NCBI GenBank assembly: GCA_934402395.1
Contig: CAKRTQ010000004.1
Span: 86,342 to 150,341 of the forward strand
Reading direction: 5' to 3'
DNA from: an uncultured Eubacteriales bacterium
GTDB lineage: Bacteria; Bacillota; Clostridia; Oscillospirales; CAG-272
Length of the DNA stretch: 64,000 nt
Below, piece by piece: positions 8,242 to 14,989 of this stretch (positions within the stretch are counted from its first letter, which is position 1; every line of letters begins with the position of its first letter). The notes below the pieces were generated by a model. The model made no database searches. It saw only the letters and a program-made list of their open reading frames with translations, and had not been told where the DNA came from. Made by a program: the position numbers and the translations under genes.

Positions 8242-9723
8242 ATGTCAGATAAGCAGAACAGCGTTTACCGCGATATTGCCGAACGAACCGGCGGCGATAT
8301 CTACATCGGTGTGGTGGGACCGGTGCGCACGGGAAAATCCACTTTCATCAAGCGTTTTATGGAGGAACTGGTGCTTCCGAACATTGCGGACGGTTACAGC
8401 CGCGACCGCGCAAGAGACGAGCTTCCGCAAAGCGCAGCCGGAAAAACGGTGATGACGACCGAGCCGAAATTCATCCCGGACGAGGCTATTCCGATCACGG
8501 TGGGTGACGGCACACTTCGGGTCCGCATGATCGACTGCGTGGGCTACGTAGTGCCCGAGTCACTTGGCGCGATCGAAAACGACCGTCCGCGCATGGTGCA
8601 CACACCTTGGAGCGATGAGCCGGTGCCGTTCATCAAGGCGGCTGAGGAGGGTACGCGAAAGGTCATATGCGAGCATTCCACCATAGGCATGGTCGTGACG
8701 ACCGACGGCACGATAGGGGAGATCCCGCGCGCGTCATACGAGGAGGCTGAGGCGCGTGTTGTAAACGAGCTGCGCGCTATCGGCAAGCCGTTTGCCGTTA
8801 TTCTCAATTCCGCTCACCCGTCGTCGCCCGACGCAGTGGCGCTGGGACATGAGCTTGAGGCAAAATACGGTGTTCCGGTGGCTCTGGTGAGCTGTCCCGA
8901 GCTTGATGCCGAGGATATCAGGGAGATCCTTTCGATGATCCTTGACGAATTTCCGGTCCGCGAGGTGTCCATCAGGCTGCCCGAATGGATAGAGTCGCTT
9001 GAACCGTCCCACCGCATACGCACGTCGATAGAGGCGTCGGTCCGCGAGTGCGCCGAAGCGGCAGGCAAAGCCGGAGAGATCGCGGCGGCATATTCGGGGC
9101 TTTCATCAAACGAATATATAGGTTCCGTGCATATTGACAACATAGACCTCGGCAGCGGATGTGCCGAGGTGACTGCCGAGGCGGCGGACGGACTTTTCTG
9201 GACTGTTCTCGGTGAGTCGAGCGGTCTTGAGATAAAAGGAGAGGCTGATCTTTTCCGCCAGCTTGCCGAGCTTGCCGCGATAAGAAAAAAATATGACCGC
9301 ATTGCCGATGCGCTGAATGATGCCGAGGAAAAGGGCTACGGCATAGTCATGCCGGGCATGGGCGACCTTAAGCTTGAAGAGCCGGAAACCGTGCGTCAGT
9401 CTGGCGGATACGGCGTCAAGCTGCGTGCAACGGCTGAGTCGATACACATGATACGCGCCGGCATTGAAGCGGAGATCAATCCCATCGTCGGCAGTGAAGA
9501 ACAGGCACTTGAACTCATCAGCTATCTGCACCGTGAAATGGAGAGCTCGCCGGGGGCGGTATGGCAGTCCAATATGTTCGGAAGATCGCTTTATGATCTC
9601 ATAGGCGACGGCTTGCGCGCAAAGCTTGAGCACATACCCGACGATGCCCGCGCCAAGCTTTCCGAGACGCTTGAACGGATTATCAACGAAGGCAGCGGCG
9701 GACTTATCTGCATTCTGCTCTGA
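8242..9723 (+). CDS. spoIVA: Stage IV sporulation protein A (spore coat ATPase)
   Basis: SpoIVA is the ATP-hydrolysing protein that polymerises on the forespore surface as the base layer of the spore coat. At 493 aa it matches the family length. The protein begins MSDKQNSVYRDIAERTGGDIYIGVVGPVRTGKST, with the Walker A motif at about residues 26-33; the switch-like RMIDCVGY and the IVNEGSGGLICILL-type C-terminus are typical (here IINEGSGGLICILL). AAAGGAAAA precedes the ATG. It is the strongest evidence that the organism is an endospore former or a recent descendant of one. A sigma-E-like promoter lies upstream and the gene appears monocistronic. Confidence 0.97.
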   Translation: MSDKQNSVYRDIAERTGGDIYIGVVGPVRTGKSTFIKRFMEELVLPNIADGYSRDRARDELPQSAAGKTVMTTEPKFIPDEAIPITVGDGTLRVRMIDCVGYVVPESLGAIENDRPRMVHTPWSDEPVPFIKAAEEGTRKVICEHSTIGMVVTTDGTIGEIPRASYEEAEARVVNELRAIGKPFAVILNSAHPSSPDAVALGHELEAKYGVPVALVSCPELDAEDIREILSMILDEFPVREVSIRLPEWIESLEPSHRIRTSIEASVRECAEAAGKAGEIAAAYSGLSSNEYIGSVHIDNIDLGSGCAEVTAEAADGLFWTVLGESSGLEIKGEADLFRQLAELAAIRKKYDRIADALNDAEEKGYGIVMPGMGDLKLEEPETVRQSGGYGVKLRATAESIHMIRAGIEAEINPIVGSEEQALELISYLHREMESSPGAVWQSNMFGRSLYDLIGDGLRAKLEHIPDDARAKLSETLERIINEGSGGLICILL

Positions 9724-9734
9724 TCGTCGGGCAA

Positions 9735-9761
9735 CACGCCGCACCGTGTGACGGCGGCGTG
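9735..9761 (+). terminator. GC-rich hairpin after spoIVA
   Basis: CACGCCGC (9735-9742) pairs perfectly with GCGGCGTG (9754-9761) across an 11-base loop. There is no immediate T-run, only a T-stretch about 20 bases further on, so termination is possible but not certain. Confidence 0.4.
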
Positions 9762-9788
9762 ACGAATGGCGCATTATTTACAATTTTT

Positions 9789-9840
9789 TTGTGAAAAATC
9801 GCGTCTGCCTATTTATTTTTCACAAAGAATATGTTATAAT
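9789..9840 (+). promoter_or_regulatory. hpf promoter with overlapping inverted repeat
   Basis: TATAAT at 9835-9840 is preceded by TGT, an extended -10 element; the -35 region is poor. An 11-bp perfect inverted repeat, TTGTGAAAAAT at 9789-9799 and ATTTTTCACAA at 9815-9825, spans the place where a -35 would be. It may be an operator for a stress regulator, or the end of the preceding transcript. Confidence 0.55.
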
Positions 9841-9945
9841 AAAAGTGCGGAAAGGGAAAGCTCCGCAACGGGTCCTTCTCTTACCGCGGCGCCGCCGGAA
9901 TCTTTTACGGCGTGCCCACAGTCAAAAAGCAGGAGGTAAATCACA

Positions 9946-10485
9946 ATGAAGATCACATTTGTTGGCAGACACATGAGCGTTCCGGAGGACATGAAGGTCT
10001 TGCTTGAAAAAAAGCTTGCCAAATTTGACCGCTATTTTGCGGACGAACCGGACGCAACGGTAACCTTCAGCCGCAAACGCAATCGTGAAAATATTGAAGT
10101 CACAATCTCGGCGGGCGGTACTCTTTTCCGTTGTGAGACCGATGACGAGACCTTCCGCAACGCGATAGATCACGCCATCGATACCATCGATCGTCAGATA
10201 CGCCGCAACAAAACGCGTCTTGCCAAGCGCCTGCGTCCGGATGCATTTTCCGTGCCTGCGGATATGCTTTCCGCCGATGAGCATTTTGACGAGCCCGAGG
10301 CGTCCGAATTTGTTATCCGCCGCAAGAGCTTCCGGATAAAGCCCATGTCGGTCGAAGAAGCCATCCTTCAGATGAACCTTCTCGGGCATGAGTTCTTCAT
10401 GTTCTCCGATGCCGATACGGGCGACACCTGCGTGGTGTATACCCGCCGTGACGGTGACTACGGTCTTATAACTCCTCAGAAATAA
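9946..10485 (+). CDS. hpf: Ribosome hibernation promoting factor, long form
   Basis: The long HPF dimerises 70S ribosomes into inactive 100S particles in stationary phase. The 179 residues comprise the N-terminal ribosome-binding domain (MKITFVGRHMSVPEDMK to about 100, with basic helix DTIDRQIRRNKTRL), a linker, and the C-terminal dimerisation domain (FVIRRKSFRIKPMSVEEAILQMNLLGHEFFMF, shown here only to locate it at about 123-155). Length separates it from the short enterobacterial forms. AGGAGGTAAATCACA gives a strong ribosome-binding site. It is probably monocistronic, from an extended -10 promoter overlapped by an inverted repeat. Confidence 0.94.
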   Translation: MKITFVGRHMSVPEDMKVLLEKKLAKFDRYFADEPDATVTFSRKRNRENIEVTISAGGTLFRCETDDETFRNAIDHAIDTIDRQIRRNKTRLAKRLRPDAFSVPADMLSADEHFDEPEASEFVIRRKSFRIKPMSVEEAILQMNLLGHEFFMFSDADTGDTCVVYTRRDGDYGLITPQK

Positions 10486-10513
10486 TTTCTCGCAGCGGTG
10501 CATCACGCCGCAT

Positions 10514-10543
10514 TTCGGGGGCTGTTAGGTAACAGCCCCCGAA
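10514..10543. terminator. Strong hairpin after hpf
   Basis: TTCGGGGGCTGTT (10514-10526) pairs perfectly with AACAGCCCCCGAA (10531-10543) around a 4-base loop (AGGT). It is followed on the plus strand by A residues rather than a T-run, so it may stabilise the hpf 3' end more than terminate it by the classic mechanism. Confidence 0.5.
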
Positions 10544-10665
10544 AAATTCCCGGCGGATAGTGGCGTTTTACGATTTGTTGCGGTCGTTTATTGCACGTTC
10601 GTTTTTACATTTTCGTTCTTTTGAACAGTAAATCGGAAACGTCGATTTGCCAAAGTTCACTGTCG

Positions 10666-10708
10666 GCGGCGGTGTTAAAATCTTTTTTGAGGTTTTAAAC
10701 ACCGCCGC
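10666..10708. other. GC-rich stem-loop in intergenic region
   Basis: Bases 10666-10680 (GCGGCGGTGTT then AAAA) pair with 10693-10708 (TTTTAAACACCGCCGC) with a single bulged base and a loop containing TCTTTTTTGAGG. It lies about 180 bases after hpf with no gene beside it. Function unknown. Confidence 0.5.
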
Positions 10709-10842
10709 ACGCGGATTTTATCGTTGCTTTGCGAAAAAATAATTAATTGTCAGTATTTTTGGGAGGTAAATGTCGCCGACAATGCACATTTTTTCGTTTT
10801 TGTCAAGAGGACAAGCGTCATTTGTCTCTCAAAATGTCCTGG

Positions 10843-10858
10843 TAATTGTGCACAATTA
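10843..10858. promoter_or_regulatory. 16-bp perfect palindrome
   Basis: TAATTGTGCACAATTA is perfectly self-complementary and about 80 bases upstream of the promoter at 10938-10966. It has the look of a dimeric repressor operator, but no regulator can be assigned. Confidence 0.4.
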
Positions 10859-10937
10859 TCAGCCCCGTAAAGCCGTGATTTTTCTCTATTAGATTATTTG
10901 CACGAAAATTACCCCCAAGATTCGTCATAATTGATAG

Positions 10938-10966
10938 TTTACAAATGGCGCATTTTGGTGTATAAT
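10938..10966 (+). promoter_or_regulatory. Vegetative promoter in the infC upstream region
   Basis: TTTACA at 10938-10943 and TATAAT at 10961-10966 with a 17-base spacer. The transcript would begin near 10973 and run about 450 bases before the infC start, unless it ends earlier. Confidence 0.7.
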
Positions 10967-11235
10967 GTCCGTACAGTTGTGCGGCAGCGCGCGATTGCCC
11001 CGAATGCACAGCGGTCACCGGTTATTGCGGAATATCAAGCTCATGATACCAACTCGCACCGATCGGTCGCCGTCTGTGTTTTTTTTTGATCTCGGGTGAA
11101 GACTGTGCGGATTCTGTTCTTTATACCCCGATAGTGGAGAAGAGCCTGTTGCCGAGATTTTCGGTGGTTCCGTGGCGATGTTTGCTCTTGCCCTCTGTTG
11201 CGCCCGGAAAAAAACAAAAATAATCAAAAAAACAC

Positions 11236-11264
11236 TTGACAAATGTACGGTTCGGTGATATAAT
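11236..11264 (+). promoter_or_regulatory. Consensus promoter of the infC operon
   Basis: TTGACA at 11236-11241 and TATAAT at 11259-11264 with a 17-base spacer: a full consensus sigma-A promoter about 160 bases upstream of infC. The resulting leader would include the attenuator-like hairpin at 11350-11380. Confidence 0.85.
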
Positions 11265-11349
11265 ACTTTCGCAAACAAAGAAGAACTCTCCGTTCTCACC
11301 CTGCCGCACAGCGAGCTCGGTAAATATTTTCCCTTCACCGGGATCATGA

Positions 11350-11380
11350 GCGCGGAGTTTTGCTTCGCGCGTTTTGTTTT
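11350..11380 (+). terminator. Attenuator-like terminator in the infC leader
   Basis: GCGCGGAG (11350-11357) pairs with CTTCGCGC (11363-11370), followed by GTTTTGTTTT. This intrinsic-terminator shape sits 42 bases before the infC start. In Bacillus the infC-rpmI-rplT leader is controlled by L20 through an attenuator; this is the likely counterpart, though the anti-terminator fold was not worked out. Confidence 0.6.
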
Positions 11381-11421
11381 ATTTATTAACAAAAGTTCAG
11401 TTTATTCGGAGGTGAACTACA

Positions 11422-11943
11422 ATAGCAACAAAGGAAAATCTCGTCAATGAGGCGATACGATTCAAGGAAGTAAGACTTCTCGACCAGGAGGGAAATCAGC
11501 TCGGTATCATGAGCTCGGATGCAGCTCTGCGCGCAGCGTATGACCGCGGACTTGATCTTGTGCTTATGTCGGCGCAGTCACAGCCTCCGGTGTGCCGTAT
11601 AATGGATTACGGCAAATTCCGCTTTGAGCGTGAAAAGAAAGAAAAAGAAGCCAAAAAGAAGCAAACGACCATTGAACTCAAGGAAGTTCAGCTTTCATGC
11701 CGTATTGAGCAGAACGATTTCAATACCAAGGTCAAGCATGCCCTGCGTTTTCTCGGTGACGGAAACAAGGTGAAGGTCGTACTCCGCTTCCGCGGTCGTG
11801 AGATGAGTCATCAGGAAATAGGGCGCGATCTTCTGAAGCAGTTTGCCGATGCGTGCGCCGAGTCCGGATCGGTCGACAAGCAGCCCTTGCTCGACGGCAG
11901 ATTCATGACTATGATAATCGCTCCTCTCAAAAACGCCAAATAA
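11422..11943 (+). CDS. infC: Translation initiation factor IF-3 (AUA start)
   Basis: IF-3 binds the 30S subunit and checks start-codon pairing. The 173-residue protein has the N-domain, a lysine-rich linker (about 70-85, EKKEKEAKKKQ) and the C-domain with VKVVLRFRGREMSHQE. The start is placed at ATA 11422: GGAGGTGA at 11408-11415 lies six bases upstream, the codons from there give the normal family N-terminus (ATKENLVNEAIRFKEVRL), a stop lies in frame at 11413, and no ATG, GTG or TTG exists before ATG 11509, which would delete 29 residues. A rare start codon is how infC autoregulates in other bacteria. First gene of infC-rpmI-rplT. Confidence 0.95.
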   Translation: MATKENLVNEAIRFKEVRLLDQEGNQLGIMSSDAALRAAYDRGLDLVLMSAQSQPPVCRIMDYGKFRFEREKKEKEAKKKQTTIELKEVQLSCRIEQNDFNTKVKHALRFLGDGNKVKVVLRFRGREMSHQEIGRDLLKQFADACAESGSVDKQPLLDGRFMTMIIAPLKNAK

Positions 11944-12037
11944 TTCATTGCCGGGAACGGCGACTGTTCATCAACGGCTTAACTGCCTTAATGATACAAT
12001 ATCACGATAGGTCATCTATACAAAGGAGAACAAAATT

Positions 12038-12232
12038 ATGGGAAAAATCAAGACACACAGAGCTTCCGCCAAGCGTTTCTCTGTAACGGGAACCGGCAAA
12101 GTGAAGATGAACCACTCTCATCATCGTCATAAGCTCGGTATAAAGGATCAGAAGCGCAAGAGACATCTTCGCACTGCCGATTACGTGCAGGGAAAGATGG
12201 CTTCTAACATCCGCGCGATGATCAACAAATAA
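12038..12232 (+). CDS. rpmI: Ribosomal protein bL35
   Basis: A 64-residue, very basic 50S subunit protein. MGKIKTHRASAKRF at the start and HLRTADYV near the middle are the family hallmarks. AAAGGAGAACAAAATT precedes the ATG. It lies between infC and rplT in the universal order, 94 bases after infC. No unusual features. Confidence 0.98.
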   Translation: MGKIKTHRASAKRFSVTGTGKVKMNHSHHRHKLGIKDQKRKRHLRTADYVQGKMASNIRAMINK

Positions 12233-12330
12233 GCGACATACGATTCCGTTTAAGCTTTGGGGAAATAAGGTTGCCGCGCGGCGGTGCGTTTCTCCGCAAA
12301 AATCAGCAAAGAGAAAGGTATTAAGATAAA

Positions 12331-12684
12331 ATGGCAAGAGTAAAAGGCGCAATGATGACGCGCAAGAGAAGAAATAAAGTCCTTAAGGCTGCTCGCGGCT
12401 ACTGGGGCGCAAAGAGCAAGCATTTCAAGATGGCGAAGCAGGCGGTCATGAAGAGCGGCAACTACGCCTTCGTGGGACGCAAGCAGAGAAAGAGAGACTT
12501 CCGCCGTTTGTGGATCGCTCGTATTTCCGCGCAGGCAAAGGTCAACGGCATGAACTACTCCACCTTCATGCACGGGCTCAAGCTCGCCGGTATCGACCTC
12601 AACCGCAAGATGCTGGCTGAGATCGCCGTTGCCGACAAGGCTGCATTTGCAGAGCTTGCCGATAAGGCAAAGGCGGCTCTTTAA
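12331..12684 (+). CDS. rplT: Ribosomal protein bL20
   Basis: A 117-residue 50S assembly protein that binds 23S rRNA and, in Bacillus, represses its own operon through the leader. MARVKGAMMTRKRRNKVLKAARGYWG is replaced here only slightly from consensus (KGA for KGG); SFHMKGL-type C-terminal contacts are represented by YSTFMHGLKLAGIDLNRKML. Strong ribosome-binding site AGAGAAAGG. Last gene of the infC operon, ending at a clear terminator at 12700-12741. Confidence 0.98.
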   Translation: MARVKGAMMTRKRRNKVLKAARGYWGAKSKHFKMAKQAVMKSGNYAFVGRKQRKRDFRRLWIARISAQAKVNGMNYSTFMHGLKLAGIDLNRKMLAEIAVADKAAFAELADKAKAAL

Positions 12685-12699
12685 GAGAACACCGAAATA

Positions 12700-12741
12700 C
12701 GCGGGGACTGTATGCTGAAGCGACAGCCCCGCGGCTTTTTT
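12700..12741 (+). terminator. Intrinsic terminator of infC-rpmI-rplT
   Basis: CGCGGGG (12700-12706) pairs with CCCCGCG (12727-12733), and CTGT with ACAG inside it with one bulged A; GCTTTTTTG follows. A classic terminator 15 bases after the rplT stop. Confidence 0.85.
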
Positions 12742-12781
12742 GACAATATCCCGTAACGAAAAAACAAGCGAGGTGCGGCTT

Positions 12782-13624
12782 ATGATGCAATATATCTCTT
12801 CCCGCCACAATCCCACAGTTATGCTGGCGGCATCGCTTTCCGACAAAAAGAACAGGGAACGCGAACATCTTTTTCGCTTTGACGGTAAAAAACTGTTCGG
12901 CGAGGCGTGTGCCTGCGGCGTCGGCATACACGCTGTTTTTATCCGCGAGGACAAAAAGGAAGAACTGACTAAATTTGTATCTAATTGCGCCAAAAGCAAC
13001 AAAATAGAATTAAAAGACCGTGTGTATATCCTGTCGGAGGCGGCTTTTGACAAGATAAGCGAAGAAAAATCGCCCGAGGGCATAATTACTGTTGCGAAAT
13101 ATATTGACAAACTCCGTAAAATCGCTACAATAGATAATATGACGGAAAAAGATGCCGTGCGCGGTCTGCTCGGCGACGGCAGGGTTATGGCGTTTGAGTC
13201 GCTGCGCGACCCCGGAAATCTCGGTACCGTCATACGCACTGCGGCGGCACTCGGTGTAAAAACGCTGATACTGTCCTCCGACTGTGCGGATGTGTACAAT
13301 CCGCGTACCGTGCGCGCCGCGATGGGTGCGCTGTTTACGCGGCGTATCATCATAACGGACGGATTTGAGGAGCTCATCCGTGCCGTCGGTGCGGCGGGAC
13401 GCCGCACCGTTGCTGCGGCACTCACTCCCGATGCCGTGAACGCAGAGGAGCTTTCTCTCTGCGCCGACGACTGTGTTGTTATAGGCAACGAGGGACACGG
13501 ACTTTCAGCCGGCGTACTTGCTGCGTGTGATACTGCGGCAATATTGCCGATGGAGCGCGGACCGGGCATTGAGTCGCTGAACGCATCCGTTGCGGCAGCC
13601 ATTTTTATGTGGCTCTGCCGCTGA
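12782..13624 (+). CDS. TrmH/SpoU-family RNA 2'-O-methyltransferase
   Basis: A 280-residue SPOUT methyltransferase that would use S-adenosylmethionine to methylate a ribose in rRNA or tRNA. An N-terminal substrate-binding domain (about 1-110, beginning MMQYISSRHNP) precedes the knotted SPOUT domain with its three motifs: SLRDPGNLGTVIRTA, VVIGNEGHGLS and LPMERGPGIESLNASVA. ATG 12782 is used because AGGTG at 12771-12775 lies six bases upstream; ATG 12785 is equally possible. The target nucleotide is unknown. It lies between the rplT terminator and dprA. Confidence 0.92.
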   Translation: MMQYISSRHNPTVMLAASLSDKKNREREHLFRFDGKKLFGEACACGVGIHAVFIREDKKEELTKFVSNCAKSNKIELKDRVYILSEAAFDKISEEKSPEGIITVAKYIDKLRKIATIDNMTEKDAVRGLLGDGRVMAFESLRDPGNLGTVIRTAAALGVKTLILSSDCADVYNPRTVRAAMGALFTRRIIITDGFEELIRAVGAAGRRTVAAALTPDAVNAEELSLCADDCVVIGNEGHGLSAGVLAACDTAAILPMERGPGIESLNASVAAAIFMWLCR

Positions 13625-13646
13625 AAAATATCGGGAGGTATCCATT

Positions 13647-14936
13647 ATGTCATGCGGGCTTTATGATGTCTGGCTTTCTCTTCATATGCAACCCGGAGAG
13701 TCGGTCCACCGTTCGCTCTTTGAGGTGTTCGGCAGTGCGTATGACGTTTACAGTGCGGATGCCGGGGCATATGAAGCAGCCGGGATCCCCGAACCGCTTG
13801 CGGCGAAGCTGTGCGACAAAAGCCTTGAACGTCCGGTCGCAATAATGGATTACTGCACCCGCGCCGGTGTTGCTCTGGCGACTGAAGGGTGCGACGGCTA
13901 TCCCGCACGGCTTGCGGATATTGCAAATCCGCCGTATCTGCTGTATATTCGCGGGAAAATGCCGGATATCGATTCATGCGTTAGCATATCGGTCGTCGGA
14001 ACGCGTTCGATGAGCGAATACGGAAAGCGTGCGGCGTATAAAATATCCTATGAACTGAGTGCCGCGGGGGCTGTCATCGTAAGCGGAATGGCGCTCGGGA
14101 TTGACAGCGTGGCTGCCTGCGCCGCGCTTGATTCAGGCGGGCAGACGGTCGCCGTGCTCGGGTGCGGCGTGGACATGGCGTATCCCGCACAGCACAAAAG
14201 ACTTATGGATTCCATCATTGCGCACGGCGCGGTGATAAGCGAATTTGCGCCCGGAACGCGCCCCGACGGCAGAAATTTTCCGCTCCGCAACCGCGTAATC
14301 AGTGGTCTCGGGCTCGGAACTCTCGTTGTTGAGGCGGATACGCAGTCCGGTGCGCTGATAACGGCGCGCACAGCGCTTGTGCAGGGAAGAGACATTTTTG
14401 CGATTCCCGGCAACATAGGCGAGACGAATGCAGACGGTACCAACGCTCTTCTGCGGGACGGTGCGAACATGGTGCTTTCGTCGCGCGACATTATCCGCGT
14501 TTATGAATTCCCGTGGCGGGATTCGATGGACCTCACTGCTCTTGCGGCGGCGGAGCGTATATCCGATTACAGCGGAGGCCTTTATGAACGCTACGGTGTC
14601 AGCGACGGCGGACAGAAGCCTGCGAGCGCGAGCACCGCGAAACGCCGCGAGGATGCGTCACAGCCGTCGCTCAGCATAACCTATCCGCGCGACAGGCGTT
14701 CGGGCGGAAAAAACGGAGATCCCACTCCTGCCGCCGCGGTAAAAGCAAACGCCGCCGATGGTCTTGAGGGCAAATTGCGCGATGTTTACGAGGCAATGAT
14801 CCCGGGCGAGAAGATGTCTATCGACAGGCTGATGCGCTCAGGCTTTGCAATGGGCGAGCTCATGTCCTCACTGACACAGTTGGAGATCAGAGGTCTTGTA
14901 TCCTCGGTCCCCGGCGGTCTTTATCTTAGAAAATGA
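13647..14936 (+). CDS. dprA: DNA-processing protein DprA
   Basis: DprA loads RecA on incoming single-stranded DNA during natural transformation and is widespread also in species not known to be competent. The 429-residue protein has an N-terminal SAM-like region (about 1-80), the Rossmann-type DprA domain (ISVVGTRSMSEYG, IVSGMALGIDSVA, SEFAPGTRPDGRNFPLRNRVISG-like region, SGALITA) and a C-terminal winged-helix domain ending GLYLRK. A variable linker (about 290-365) joins them. ATG 13647 has GGGAGGT 7 bases upstream. topA follows after 53 bases, as in many Firmicutes. Confidence 0.96.
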   Translation: MSCGLYDVWLSLHMQPGESVHRSLFEVFGSAYDVYSADAGAYEAAGIPEPLAAKLCDKSLERPVAIMDYCTRAGVALATEGCDGYPARLADIANPPYLLYIRGKMPDIDSCVSISVVGTRSMSEYGKRAAYKISYELSAAGAVIVSGMALGIDSVAACAALDSGGQTVAVLGCGVDMAYPAQHKRLMDSIIAHGAVISEFAPGTRPDGRNFPLRNRVISGLGLGTLVVEADTQSGALITARTALVQGRDIFAIPGNIGETNADGTNALLRDGANMVLSSRDIIRVYEFPWRDSMDLTALAAAERISDYSGGLYERYGVSDGGQKPASASTAKRREDASQPSLSITYPRDRRSGGKNGDPTPAAAVKANAADGLEGKLRDVYEAMIPGEKMSIDRLMRSGFAMGELMSSLTQLEIRGLVSSVPGGLYLRK

Positions 14937-14989
14937 CTCCGGCACTGTCCGGTAAACGATAAAAACAAAGCAAGAAAGGTAATTTTCCG

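Larger units (their letters stand above)
10486..11421. other. 936-base structured non-coding region between hpf and infC
   Basis: No credible gene is present; short open frames here lack ribosome-binding sites and family features. The stretch holds a 13-bp hairpin (10514-10543), a GC-rich stem-loop (10666-10708), a 16-bp perfect palindrome (10843-10858), two strong promoters (10938-10966 and 11236-11264) and a terminator-like hairpin just before infC (11350-11380). T-rich blocks separate these. The first promoter lies about 270 bases upstream of the second, so a small RNA or a long 5' leader could be made from it. Confidence 0.6.

Noticed and set aside
10818..11018. Small reverse-strand gene upstream of infC
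   Set aside because: No ribosome-binding site and it crosses a palindrome and a forward promoter.
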